A DNA stretch of 28,671 bases, taken from JAZNSB01 sp045590955. Its GTDB lineage: Bacteria > Pseudomonadota > Alphaproteobacteria > RF32 > CAG-239. How positions within the stretch are numbered: the first letter of the stretch is position 1; each line of letters begins with the position of its first letter. Shown piece after piece: positions 16,111 through 23,266 of the stretch. The translations under genes and the position numbers were made by a program. The stretch covers positions 1 to 28,671 of the forward strand of contig JAZNSB010000037.1 in assembly GCA_045590955.1 (NCBI GenBank), given 5' to 3'. The notes under the pieces are model-generated. The model saw only the letters and a list, made by a program, of their open reading frames with translations. It had not been told where the DNA came from and did not search any database.

Positions 16111-17358
16111 TTATCCCCTGATTATTTTTTTGAGTTTTTCAAGTGTATCTTTATCTATAGGCCCTTCGGCTTCTTCCAAAGCTTTGTTAAACAGCTTCAG
16201 ATCTTTAGGCATTCCACGGTCTATTCTGGTGGCTTTTATACCTAGGTTGTCCCATATTTCAAACATATCTTCGGCATTGATAATGTTGCCGAGTTGGTTG
16301 ACATAATAAGGAATGATTTCAAAATGAAGTCCTGCATTATTAAGTTTTTCTTGCAATGCTTGTTTTGCAGCTTGAAGTTTGAAAATAGGAGATATTCTGT
16401 GAGAGCTTTCTGAGAACCACAACGGATCTTCATCATTAAAGCGCTCTTCATCTGCAAGCCAATCTCCTTGTTCTCTGTCTATAATGCACAAACATATCTG
16501 GTTTTTTGAAATACCCAAGAAGTCAAATATAGTTTTTTTGATGCTTATTCCGGTTAATACGTAATATCCTTTTTGTTTTATTATCTCTAAGATAGAGTTT
16601 GTAGGATTAGATTTTGTTGCATTGTTTGATTTTTGGTTGTTGTTTTCTTTTTTGTTTGTGTCTTTGTTTTTTGGTTTTTTGTTTTTATTTTCTTTTGCTG
16701 ATTGAACTTTAGCCGGAGTTATTTTTTCCTGTGCAGTTTCTTCTTCAAAAGAAAAATCAAAGTCAAAATCTTGATTGTCTTCGTCGTCAAATTTGAACAA
16801 AGCGTGGTCAAATTCTTTGGGTTCTGAAAAAGAACTTGTTGGTGTGGGTATGCTAATTGGGGTAACCGGTTGTTGTGGTGTGCGGTTTTTTTCATTTTTT
16901 GGCTGAGGTTGTTGAGAAACAGCAGAAGGCTGGCTTGTTCTTATGCCTTTTGGTCTTACCTCTTTATAAGACTGTTTTTTGTGAACAACGTTTACAGCCT
17001 TTTTGTTTAAAATGATTGCCGGATGAGCAAAGATATTTTTTATCTTTAAAACGGGTGTTAAGATAAAGGTTTTAAAAATATAGCCGTAATGTATCAAACT
17101 TAGGGCAGACCAGCCGGTAAGCCACAAAGGAATAAATGATATAATGATTAATACAAAGGCCCATTCTTTGGCGTCTTGAATTACCCAGCCAGTTTTCCAC
17201 AAATCCCATGCGTATTGCCAATGGTTGGATCTAAATATGTCAAAATGCCAGTTTTCAAGCATTAAAACCCTAACGCCTTCTACAAAAAAGATGCTCCACA
17301 GAAGGCCGACTAATACTATTTTTATTAAAATCATTAAGGGTTTCAACGTTTTCTCCAC
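16111..17358 (-). CDS. Membrane protein of unknown function paired with the coupling ATPase
   Basis: A 415-aa protein not recognised as a known family. Two membrane helices (about 8-33 and 66-88) flank a short segment with W-H-F-D-I-F (37-42). A Pro/Gln-rich then acidic and Lys/Asn-rich linker (about 130-250) leads to a folded C-terminal domain (about 255-415) with predicted beta strands (Y-Y-V-L-T-G, I-C-L-C-I-I-D) and helices. The first 95 residues align without gaps to the 159-aa protein encoded just upstream. Its end is 3 nt from the coupling ATPase, which uses its last codons as ribosome site, so the two products probably work together. The start is uncertain: GTG at 17358 with AAAGG, or TTG at 17346 with GGAG 6 nt before. 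DotM-like partner roles are conceivable but not shown. Confidence 0.75.
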   Translation of the reverse strand: MEKTLKPLMILIKIVLVGLLWSIFFVEGVRVLMLENWHFDIFRSNHWQYAWDLWKTGWVIQDAKEWAFVLIIISFIPLWLTGWSALSLIHYGYIFKTFILTPVLKIKNIFAHPAIILNKKAVNVVHKKQSYKEVRPKGIRTSQPSAVSQQPQPKNEKNRTPQQPVTPISIPTPTSSFSEPKEFDHALFKFDDEDNQDFDFDFSFEEETAQEKITPAKVQSAKENKNKKPKNKDTNKKENNNQKSNNATKSNPTNSILEIIKQKGYYVLTGISIKKTIFDFLGISKNQICLCIIDREQGDWLADEERFNDEDPLWFSESSHRISPIFKLQAAKQALQEKLNNAGLHFEIIPYYVNQLGNIINAEDMFEIWDNLGIKATRIDRGMPKDLKLFNKALEEAEGPIDKDTLEKLKKIIRG

Positions 17359-17399
17359 TTGTTAACCTTTACTATACTATATAAGTTTTTGGTTAACAA
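17359..17399. repeat. Perfect 9-bp inverted repeat with 23-nt spacer
   Basis: Arms 17359-17367 and 17391-17399 are exact reverse complements, each containing GTTAAC. The pair fills most of the 46-nt gap between the 159-aa and 415-aa genes and could be an operator or an mRNA hairpin covering the AAAGG ribosome site. Confidence 0.6.
17371..17399 (-). promoter_or_regulatory. Putative promoter inside an inverted repeat, upstream of the 415-aa gene
   Basis: Reverse strand: TTGTTA (17394-17399), 17-nt spacer, TATAGT (17371-17376). The -35 lies in the first arm of a perfect 9-bp inverted repeat, TTGTTAACC ... GGTTAACAA (17359-17367 and 17391-17399). If used, transcription would start very near the GTG codon and favour the TTG start at 17346. 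Confidence 0.45.
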
Positions 17400-17404
17400 T
17401 ACAT

Positions 17405-17884
17405 TTATTTTGTTTTACTTATTTTTTTCAGAAAAGCATTTCTGAGTTTATTTGCAGAATGAGTTTCTATTTGTTCGTTTTTTACTTTTGTTAGCATGGC
17501 TTCTTCTTGAGAAACATTCTGAATTCCAATGTTTTTGATTACAATTCTTTCTTCTTCTGTGTTTGTTTCTTCTTTGTTAAAATACCGAAATAACTTAAAG
17601 ATTGTTTCAATGTATTTTATTTTGTAAAGCAAAATGCATAAGACAATCCAAATGGGGATGGCAAAAATTATGCTAAACAGTAAAGAAAGTTCTTTGGGGT
17701 TTTTAAATGTTCCACCGGCATTCCAAAAGTTGGAAAGTTTTTGCCAAGAAGAATAAGAAAAAATGTCAAAATTCCAAAACAGCAAAAACAAATAATCCAG
17801 CAAGTTTGCATAAACCCAAAGGCTTATGCAAAAGACCAGAACAAGTTTAATGATTTTTACAATTCTTGTCAGTATTTTTTTCAT
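17405..17884 (-). CDS. Small membrane protein, paralogue of the N-terminal module of the 415-aa protein
   Basis: A 159-aa protein of unknown function with two or three hydrophobic segments (about 8-36 and 67-88) and a charged cytoplasmic tail. It shares with the neighbouring 415-aa protein, at identical residue numbers, W37, F39-D40-I41-F42, W47, W54, G57, K64-E65, P77 and W79, so the two come from one duplicated module. It lacks the long linker and C-terminal domain. It begins 11 nt after the stop of the 696-aa gene and is likely co-transcribed with it. Its ribosome site is weak. Confidence 0.75.
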   Translation of the reverse strand: MKKILTRIVKIIKLVLVFCISLWVYANLLDYLFLLFWNFDIFSYSSWQKLSNFWNAGGTFKNPKELSLLFSIIFAIPIWIVLCILLYKIKYIETIFKLFRYFNKEETNTEEERIVIKNIGIQNVSQEEAMLTKVKNEQIETHSANKLRNAFLKKISKTK

Positions 17885-17895
17885 CTTTTATCTGC

Positions 17896-19986
17896 TTATC
17901 TTCTTGCGTTATCTTCGGCCGGTCTGAAGTCCATGTTTTTGACTGGATTAAGGTCCTTTACAACAGGAATATAGTTAAGAAGTCTATTTCCACTTCTAGT
18001 TTGACCTTTTTGCATTTTCTCTACGCATTTGCGAAGATTAGGACGTTCTCTCAAAAATTTAGCAAAATTTTCGCGTCTCTTTTCATTTAGATCCAACCTT
18101 ACAGCCAGTGTGTCTGCGTCTTGTTCAAGGCTATGAAGCTTTTCTTTTTTGCCGTTTTCCATGATTTCATCAAGATATTCCAATGCTGTGTTGGCAATCG
18201 GTTGTGCTTTTTTGGGGCTCCTCTCCTTAGTTTTCTTTTTGTCAGCATCTGCTTTAATATTTTGGTTATGGGCATCTTTGGTGTATTTCATTATCTCTAA
18301 AAGAGCAGCACAGTAGGCTTCATCCGGTTTTGTGCCAGGTCGTTCTTGCATTATTTGATGTGCGCTGACAACAAGAGCTTCTTCAAAGTATTGCTCGGCT
18401 GTTTCTTTCCAGTTTCTCTTTTCTGTTTCGCCGGGGCCAATGCCATGTTGAATCCAAAAATCGGCAGTTTTTAAATCCGGATATGTTTCAACGAAGCTAT
18501 CTTTTACAGCTTTAACAGAGAGTGAATAAGTGGCCATGTATTCAGAGAATGCCCTTATTGTTTGAGGGTCAGTAATGCCCAGTTTTTCCCATCTGTCACT
18601 GTTTATTATTTCATTAATTGTGTCAACAGTGGCTCCGCTGGTTGGAGCAATTGTTTTTAATTGATTGTGTAAGTTTTTACTTCCTTCATATACTCTGTTT
18701 GATGCTTCACCCGCATTTGTTTTTGTTGTTCTTGAAGCTGGTTTGTAATCTTTTAAAATTTGGCAACCATCCTCTAAGAGTCTAAAGGTTTTTTGCAGGG
18801 CTTTAATTTGTAACTCTACAGACTTGTTTACAACCGTTTCCATGAAAGGCAGAATTACCTCGTCCCACCATACCTTTAAGATGTCGTTTCCTTCTAATTT
18901 GATCTTTGATTTAAATTGTTCCTCAGGGGCATGTTTTGGTTTTTCCAAACTTGCTTCTTTTTCATCATTATCATCTGCTTCAGGTGTTTTTTCTTGTTCT
19001 TTGCCTCCAGCTTCTGAGACGGTGATTGCGCTTGCCGGTTTATCTACATTTGTATCTGTATTTGCATCTACATTGTCGTCCATAGTTTGGCTGTCGTTAG
19101 TAGTAGTAAGTCTTTTTTTAGGAAAATTAAGATGATGCAGTTTTCCGGGTTTGGAAACAGAAGCATAAAGAGATGTTATTTTTTCGTGTTCTTGTTGTGC
19201 TTTGTCATAAAGCTCGGGATTGCTTTCTTTAATAAGTCCAATAGCATGTCTCATGGCTGAAGAAGCGTCTTGTGCAAAAACTGCGTTTGCTTTTACCATT
19301 TCCTGACAAAGTATTTCTATTTGTTCAATTTTTGCAGCTTTGTCTGTGTGTTGTAAAACACCAGCCAGATCATTATTGGTTATTATCATGGGTTCTGTCA
19401 CGTTTGCCATGGTTTTCAATTTGTTTATGATTTGCGGATTTTCTTTAACAACAGCCAACTCACCATAACGATGTTTGTCTGTTCCTTTTCCTTTTTCTCT
19501 CATTGCAATAATGGCAGTAATGGTTTGTTGTGTTTTTTTCTTATCTGTTTCAGATACATATGTCCCGACAAGGTCTAATAACTGCTCTGTTGTTTGAGCA
19601 TCAATTTTTTGGGTTGCAAAATCTTTGGCAATTGTTTCAACTAAGTTGTCGGTAGAAGCAAGTCTGTCATTTATCATTCTTTGCAGACCTTCTGACATAT
19701 TGGGATTGGTTTTGATGAGTTCTTTAACTGTTGTTAATGCCTTTGTTATTGGTTCATAATCAACAATATCATCTTTAGGATGTCTTGGCCAAAGAGCGGC
19801 AATGACTTTTGGATCAGATACAATTTGCGGTCTTTTTGCTAAAATCTTTTTGGCGTCTTCTATGTTGCCGTTGCAAAGACAATGTGCAAAAGTTTCCGGA
19901 TTTGTGTCAAGAATTTGCTGACGAGGAGTGGTGTTCGTCACATCTTCGTTTACAACAATATCTTCTTCATCTTGGTTTTCTGTCAT
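17896..19986 (-). CDS. Large cytoplasmic protein of unknown function in the coupling-ATPase locus
   Basis: A 696-aa hydrophilic protein without signal peptide or membrane helix and without a recognised family. The start at 19986 is chosen because GGAG lies 8 nt upstream and because the further in-frame ATG at 20019 falls inside a strong -10 element. The N-terminus is acidic; a helical segment resembling a single ankyrin-like repeat (L-C-N-G-N-I-E-D-A-K-K-I-L, about 37-49) follows. Mostly helical sequence continues to about 290, then a Ser/Thr/Glu-rich disordered stretch to about 355, then a second helical region to the C-terminus, which ends basic (A-R-R). It could be a secretion substrate, adaptor or scaffold for the coupling ATPase (inference from context only). 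Confidence 0.75.
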   Translation of the reverse strand: MTENQDEEDIVVNEDVTNTTPRQQILDTNPETFAHCLCNGNIEDAKKILAKRPQIVSDPKVIAALWPRHPKDDIVDYEPITKALTTVKELIKTNPNMSEGLQRMINDRLASTDNLVETIAKDFATQKIDAQTTEQLLDLVGTYVSETDKKKTQQTITAIIAMREKGKGTDKHRYGELAVVKENPQIINKLKTMANVTEPMIITNNDLAGVLQHTDKAAKIEQIEILCQEMVKANAVFAQDASSAMRHAIGLIKESNPELYDKAQQEHEKITSLYASVSKPGKLHHLNFPKKRLTTTNDSQTMDDNVDANTDTNVDKPASAITVSEAGGKEQEKTPEADDNDEKEASLEKPKHAPEEQFKSKIKLEGNDILKVWWDEVILPFMETVVNKSVELQIKALQKTFRLLEDGCQILKDYKPASRTTKTNAGEASNRVYEGSKNLHNQLKTIAPTSGATVDTINEIINSDRWEKLGITDPQTIRAFSEYMATYSLSVKAVKDSFVETYPDLKTADFWIQHGIGPGETEKRNWKETAEQYFEEALVVSAHQIMQERPGTKPDEAYCAALLEIMKYTKDAHNQNIKADADKKKTKERSPKKAQPIANTALEYLDEIMENGKKEKLHSLEQDADTLAVRLDLNEKRRENFAKFLRERPNLRKCVEKMQKGQTRSGNRLLNYIPVVKDLNPVKNMDFRPAEDNARR

Positions 19987-20017
19987 TTTTCTTACTCCAA
20001 ATGCATTATATGTGCTC

Positions 20018-20046
20018 ATTATACACTTTTTTTGCTTTTTTGTCTA
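20018..20046 (-). promoter_or_regulatory. Strong putative promoter of the 696-aa gene
   Basis: Reverse strand: TAGACA (20041-20046), 17-nt spacer, perfect TATAAT (20018-20023). The predicted start gives a leader of about 25 nt before the ATG at 19986. Confidence 0.65.
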
Positions 20047-20051
20047 TATTT

Positions 20052-20981
20052 TTATATCCTGATTTTCATCTTTTTTATGAAATTTGCTATTTTTTTGTTC
20101 CATATAATACCATCTTCCGGTGTGATTTTGATTAATCCAAATAATTTAGGCGGAATTTTGTCTATTAAAATGGGAGAAAATACTGCAGGATTGGTGCATA
20201 GTGTTTGGTGCGCACCAATGGGGTCTTTCATGGCAATTTTGGCATAATTGTTAATCAATTTTTCTGCATTTATTGGAAATTTTTGCTTTTCAATCATTTT
20301 TATATATTGGGCAATTTTTTCTTTTCTTTTGAAATAATCGCTGACAATTTGTTGCTCAATATATTTTTGTTTGGCTATCAAACGTCTTTTTTCATATGCA
20401 AGTTCGCAAGCTTCTAACTCTATTAATGTTTCTACATAAGAAATTATCATAGATTGCAGATTAACGTCGGTTAGTCTTTCGGCCAGATTTAACAGCTCTT
20501 CATCTGAAGAATTTAGCGGAACTTTGTCTATTTCTTGCGGGAATGCTTGTATGGCAATGTCCCAACCGGTAAGGGTATCTGTTAGTAAAATTTCTGATAG
20601 AAACGGTTTGAAACGAGGAAGCAGTTGTGAAACCTGCAATTTGAATTTGTCAAAACCTTCTTTTGATGGTTGTATGTCATTGCAACTGTTAACAAAGTTT
20701 TTATATGCAGACCACAATGCACGTTCTTCTTCTGCAAGCTGTTGTTCTTGAGCATATTCTTCTTCATTATATGAAGCTGAGATAATGTTCTCTTTTGTTT
20801 CGGCTGTATCTTTTTGTGGGGTTTGTTCTTGCTGAACATAATTTTTTTCTTGTGGTTTTTCTTCTTTTGCCGGTTCAGCTACTGTTTCTTCTGTTGAAAC
20901 GGAGCTTAATTCATTTTGAATAAATTGGTCTAAAAGAGAGTTGAATTTGTCGTCGTCATATTGATTTTCTTCTTTTGACAT
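20052..20981 (-). CDS. Cytoplasmic protein of unknown function (309 aa)
   Basis: Not recognised as a known family. The first 80 or so residues are acidic and Gln/Glu-rich, probably disordered; from about residue 85 the protein looks entirely helical, with a likely coiled-coil section rich in K, E and Q around 190-235 (Y-E-K-R-R-L-I-A-K-Q-K-Y-I-E-Q-Q). The C-terminus is basic (K-K-M-K-I-R-I). There is no signal peptide or membrane helix. AAAGGG lies 5 nt before the ATG. It starts 9 nt after the 87-aa gene and ends 65 nt before the 696-aa gene, which has its own promoter. A shared role with the coupling ATPase is suggested by strand and position only. Confidence 0.72.
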   Translation of the reverse strand: MSKEENQYDDDKFNSLLDQFIQNELSSVSTEETVAEPAKEEKPQEKNYVQQEQTPQKDTAETKENIISASYNEEEYAQEQQLAEEERALWSAYKNFVNSCNDIQPSKEGFDKFKLQVSQLLPRFKPFLSEILLTDTLTGWDIAIQAFPQEIDKVPLNSSDEELLNLAERLTDVNLQSMIISYVETLIELEACELAYEKRRLIAKQKYIEQQIVSDYFKRKEKIAQYIKMIEKQKFPINAEKLINNYAKIAMKDPIGAHQTLCTNPAVFSPILIDKIPPKLFGLIKITPEDGIIWNKKIANFIKKMKIRI

Positions 20982-20990
20982 GTTTGCCCT

Positions 20991-21254
20991 TTAATAAAGA
21001 TTGATCTGCGTATGAATACTCTGTGTTTTTATATTATATATAATTATTTTATTATTGGTTAATATATATATAAAATTGTTGCTACCGCTAACCGATTTTA
21101 TTTGGGTATTTGCATCAAGATTAAGGTTAACGGTTTGTGTTTGTGGAATTTTGTTTATTTTGTGGTAAAAAATCCCCAAAAAGCTGATAACTCCGAAGAT
21201 AAGTAAAAACGTTAAAACAAGAACGGTTGTTTTGATAAATTTTAAGCTGTTCAT
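20991..21254 (-). CDS. Small single-pass membrane protein (87 aa)
   Basis: A short basic N-terminus, one membrane helix at about residues 10-32, and a polar C-terminal region of about 50 residues that would lie in the periplasm, with beta-like segments (F-I-Y-I-L-T-N-N, I-I-I-Y-N-I). The ATG at 21254 follows AAGGA; an in-frame ATG at 21269 has no such site. The next gene begins 9 nt after its stop. Small anchored proteins are often found divergent from rluD in alphaproteobacteria (DUF6476 type); the match is from memory of gene order and is not firm. Confidence 0.65.
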   Translation of the reverse strand: MNSLKFIKTTVLVLTFLLIFGVISFLGIFYHKINKIPQTQTVNLNLDANTQIKSVSGSNNFIYILTNNKIIIYNIKTQSIHTQINLY

Positions 21255-21261
21255 ATTTTCC

Positions 21262-21314
21262 TTGCACAAATGTTGAAGTTAATTTATTTTAGCAATGAAT
21301 TTTATTGAAAGCAA
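21262..21314. promoter_or_regulatory. Overlapping divergent promoters between the 87-aa gene and rluD
   Basis: Reverse strand: TTGCTT (21309-21314), 17 nt, TAAAAT (21286-21291). Forward strand: TTGCAC (21262-21267), 17 nt, TATTTT (21285-21290). The two -10 boxes lie on top of each other. Both matches are moderate; the forward one would place transcription start after the ATG at 21295, favouring the start at 21322. Confidence 0.35.
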
Positions 21315-21321
21315 TGCGATA

Positions 21322-22290
21322 ATGACCGAAGCTAACACTTTTTTTATTCCGCCGGCAGAACAATCTGCTCAAAGATTGGATAAGTTTTTGGCGGAAAAAT
21401 TGCCTCAACTGTCAAGGGCCGGGGTTCAAAGACTGATTGAATCCGGTTTTGTCAGCTGTGAAGAAGAAATTGTGCTGGAAAAAGATTATAAGGTAAAAGT
21501 CGGAGATGCTTTTGTGGTGGTGATTCCGCCAGCTCAAGAAGCAGACCCAAAGCCTCAAGATATTCCAATAGATGTGGTATATGAAGATGATGATATTGTG
21601 GTGGTAAATAAACCTGCCGGTATGACAGTGCACCCGGCTCCGGGAGCTTGGGATAATACATTGGTCAATGCATTGTTGTTTCATTGTAAAGATAATTTGT
21701 CAGGCGTTGGCGGGGTAAAACGACCGGGAATTGTGCATAGAATTGATAAAGAAACAAGCGGTTTGTTGGTGGTGGCAAAAAATGATGTGGCTCACAGAGC
21801 TTTGTCTGAACAATTTTTTGAACATTCTATAGAAAGAACATATTATGCCGTGGTTTACGGAAGTCCAAACCCTTTAAGCGGAAAAATAGAAACGTTTATT
21901 GCAAGGTCTAAATTTGACAGAAAGAAAATGGCAATAACACAAAATAGCGGAAAATTGGCTATTACAAATTATAAAACAGTAAAAACATTTAAAAATTGTG
22001 CATCTTTGGTGCAGTGCAATTTGCAAACGGGCAGAACGCATCAAATTAGGGTTCATATGAGCTCTTTGGGAAATTCTTTAATTGGTGACAAGGTTTACGG
22101 AAAAGCAAAAAAACACCTGTTTGCAGGTTGTTCCGAACAAGTGTGTGAAACTGTGTATAACTTTGACAGGCAAGCCCTGCATGCAGCTTCATTGGGATTT
22201 GTGCATCCTCGCTCAAAAGAGCAGATTTCTTTTGTTTGCGATATGCCTGATGATATGAAAAATTTAATAAAATCTCTGGAAATATTATAA
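21322..22290 (+). CDS. rluD: RluA/RluD-family 23S rRNA pseudouridine synthase
   Basis: A 322-aa enzyme converting uridines of large-subunit rRNA to pseudouridine; the RluD branch acts on helix 69. An N-terminal S4 RNA-binding domain (Q-R-L-D-K-F-L, S-R-A-G-V-Q-R-L-I) is followed by the catalytic domain with V-N-K-P-A-G-M-T-V-H-P and the signature H-R-I-D-K-E-T-S-G-L-L-V-V-A-K, which carries the catalytic Asp. G-R-T-H-Q-I-R-V-H is also present. The start at 21322 gives a standard N-terminus; ATG at 21295 would add nine residues and neither has a strong ribosome site. Assignment to RluD rather than RluC is by the S4 domain layout and general similarity. Confidence 0.9.
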   Translation: MTEANTFFIPPAEQSAQRLDKFLAEKLPQLSRAGVQRLIESGFVSCEEEIVLEKDYKVKVGDAFVVVIPPAQEADPKPQDIPIDVVYEDDDIVVVNKPAGMTVHPAPGAWDNTLVNALLFHCKDNLSGVGGVKRPGIVHRIDKETSGLLVVAKNDVAHRALSEQFFEHSIERTYYAVVYGSPNPLSGKIETFIARSKFDRKKMAITQNSGKLAITNYKTVKTFKNCASLVQCNLQTGRTHQIRVHMSSLGNSLIGDKVYGKAKKHLFAGCSEQVCETVYNFDRQALHAASLGFVHPRSKEQISFVCDMPDDMKNLIKSLEIL

Positions 22291-22297
22291 CTAAAGT

Positions 22298-22318
22298 TGT
22301 TGATAACTCTGTGGATAA
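22298..22318 (+). promoter_or_regulatory. Tandem DnaA-box-like pair
   Basis: TGTGGATAA (22310-22318) is the exact reverse complement of the consensus DnaA box TTATCCACA. TGTTGATAA (22298-22306), 12 bp upstream in the same orientation, differs at one conserved position. The pair sits in the 106-nt gap between rluD and rpoH. Confidence 0.5.
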
Positions 22319-22344
22319 AATACACACATTAGGTATGTTGCTTT

Positions 22345-22373
22345 TTGATTTTTTATCAATAAAGTGATATGGT
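22345..22373 (+). promoter_or_regulatory. rpoH: Putative rpoH promoter
   Basis: TTGATT (22345-22350), 17-nt spacer, TATGGT (22368-22373), giving a short leader ahead of AGGAG and the ATG at 22397. Both hexamers match four of six consensus bases. Confidence 0.4.
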
Positions 22374-22396
22374 GTTATTATTTTAGGAGTAAGAAA

Positions 22397-23266
22397 ATGG
22401 TTAAGACTGTGCTTTCAGGACTTGACTTTTCGCCAGAAATTAACTTAACGAGATATTTGCAAAATATAAAAAAATTTCCAATCTTAACTCAGGAAGAAGA
22501 ATATAAACTGGCGGTTGACTACACTAAAACTAAAGACGAAGCGTTATCTTATAAATTAATCACATCACATCTTAGATTGGTGGTGAAAGTAGTGGCAAAA
22601 TATAAAGGATATGGTTTGCCCGTAAGTGAAATGATTTGTGAAGGAAATTTGGGGCTGCTATGTGCCGTGGATAAGTTTGATCCGCAAAAGGGATTTAGAT
22701 TTTCTACATATGCTTTGTGGTGGATAAAGGCTTCAGTGCAAAAGTATATATTAAATTCATGGTCTTTGGTAAAAATAGGAACAACGGCTGCTCAGAAAAA
22801 ACTTTTTTTTAATTTAAGAAAAATTAAAAATCAGCTCAATCTGGTTGATGACAGACAAATGAGCAATGATGTAATTAAAAAAATTGCAAATAATTTGGAC
22901 GTGAGTAAACAAGATGTAACAGAAATGAATATGAGAATGAAATCTCATGACGGGTCTTTGAATATAAGTGTAGATAATGATGCAGACAGTGGTGCCCAAT
23001 GGCAAGATTTTATTGTTGATAACAGGCCAAACCAAGAAGATGTATATGCTTATGCTGAAACTTATGCATATAGAAAAAAGATGTTTGCCAAAGCAGTAAA
23101 TTGTTTGAATAAAAGAGAAAAAGACATTTTATTTAAGCGTCGTTTGACTGAAAAAGCTGTAACTCTTGATGACCTTAGCAAAACGTACAATATATCTAAA
23201 GAAAGAGTTAGACAAATAGAGTTAAATTGCATAAAGAAAATCAGAAAAAATATACCGATGATTTAA
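22397..23266 (+). CDS. rpoH: RNA polymerase heat-shock sigma factor RpoH (sigma-32)
   Basis: A 289-aa group 3 sigma factor that directs transcription of heat-shock genes. Region 2 shows L-I-T-S-H-L-R-L-V-V, G-L-P-V-S-E-M-I-x-E-G-N-L-G-L and F-S-T-Y-A-L-W-W-I-K-A; the RpoH box A-A-Q-K-K-L-F-F-N-L-R-K follows, which sets it apart from RpoD. Region 4 ends with Y-N-I-S-K-E-R-V-R-Q-I-E. AGGAG (22385-22389) lies 7 nt before the chosen ATG. DnaA-box-like sites and a candidate promoter precede it. Its stop codon overlaps that of the convergent M23 peptidase gene. Confidence 0.95.
   Translation: MVKTVLSGLDFSPEINLTRYLQNIKKFPILTQEEEYKLAVDYTKTKDEALSYKLITSHLRLVVKVVAKYKGYGLPVSEMICEGNLGLLCAVDKFDPQKGFRFSTYALWWIKASVQKYILNSWSLVKIGTTAAQKKLFFNLRKIKNQLNLVDDRQMSNDVIKKIANNLDVSKQDVTEMNMRMKSHDGSLNISVDNDADSGAQWQDFIVDNRPNQEDVYAYAETYAYRKKMFAKAVNCLNKREKDILFKRRLTEKAVTLDDLSKTYNISKERVRQIELNCIKKIRKNIPMI

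Noticed and set aside
19987..20019. Longer N-terminus for the 696-aa protein
   Set aside because: The upstream ATG at 20019 lies within the TATAAT promoter element, and a GGAG site serves the ATG at 19986.
21295..21321. Longer N-terminus for the pseudouridine synthase
   Set aside because: No ribosome site, and the shorter start gives the usual spacing to the S4 domain; the choice is not certain.
22298..22318. Calling a chromosomal replication origin at the DnaA-box pair
   Set aside because: Only two boxes, no unwinding element cluster and no origin-linked genes (dnaA, dnaN, hemE, parAB) nearby; kept only as a regulatory site.
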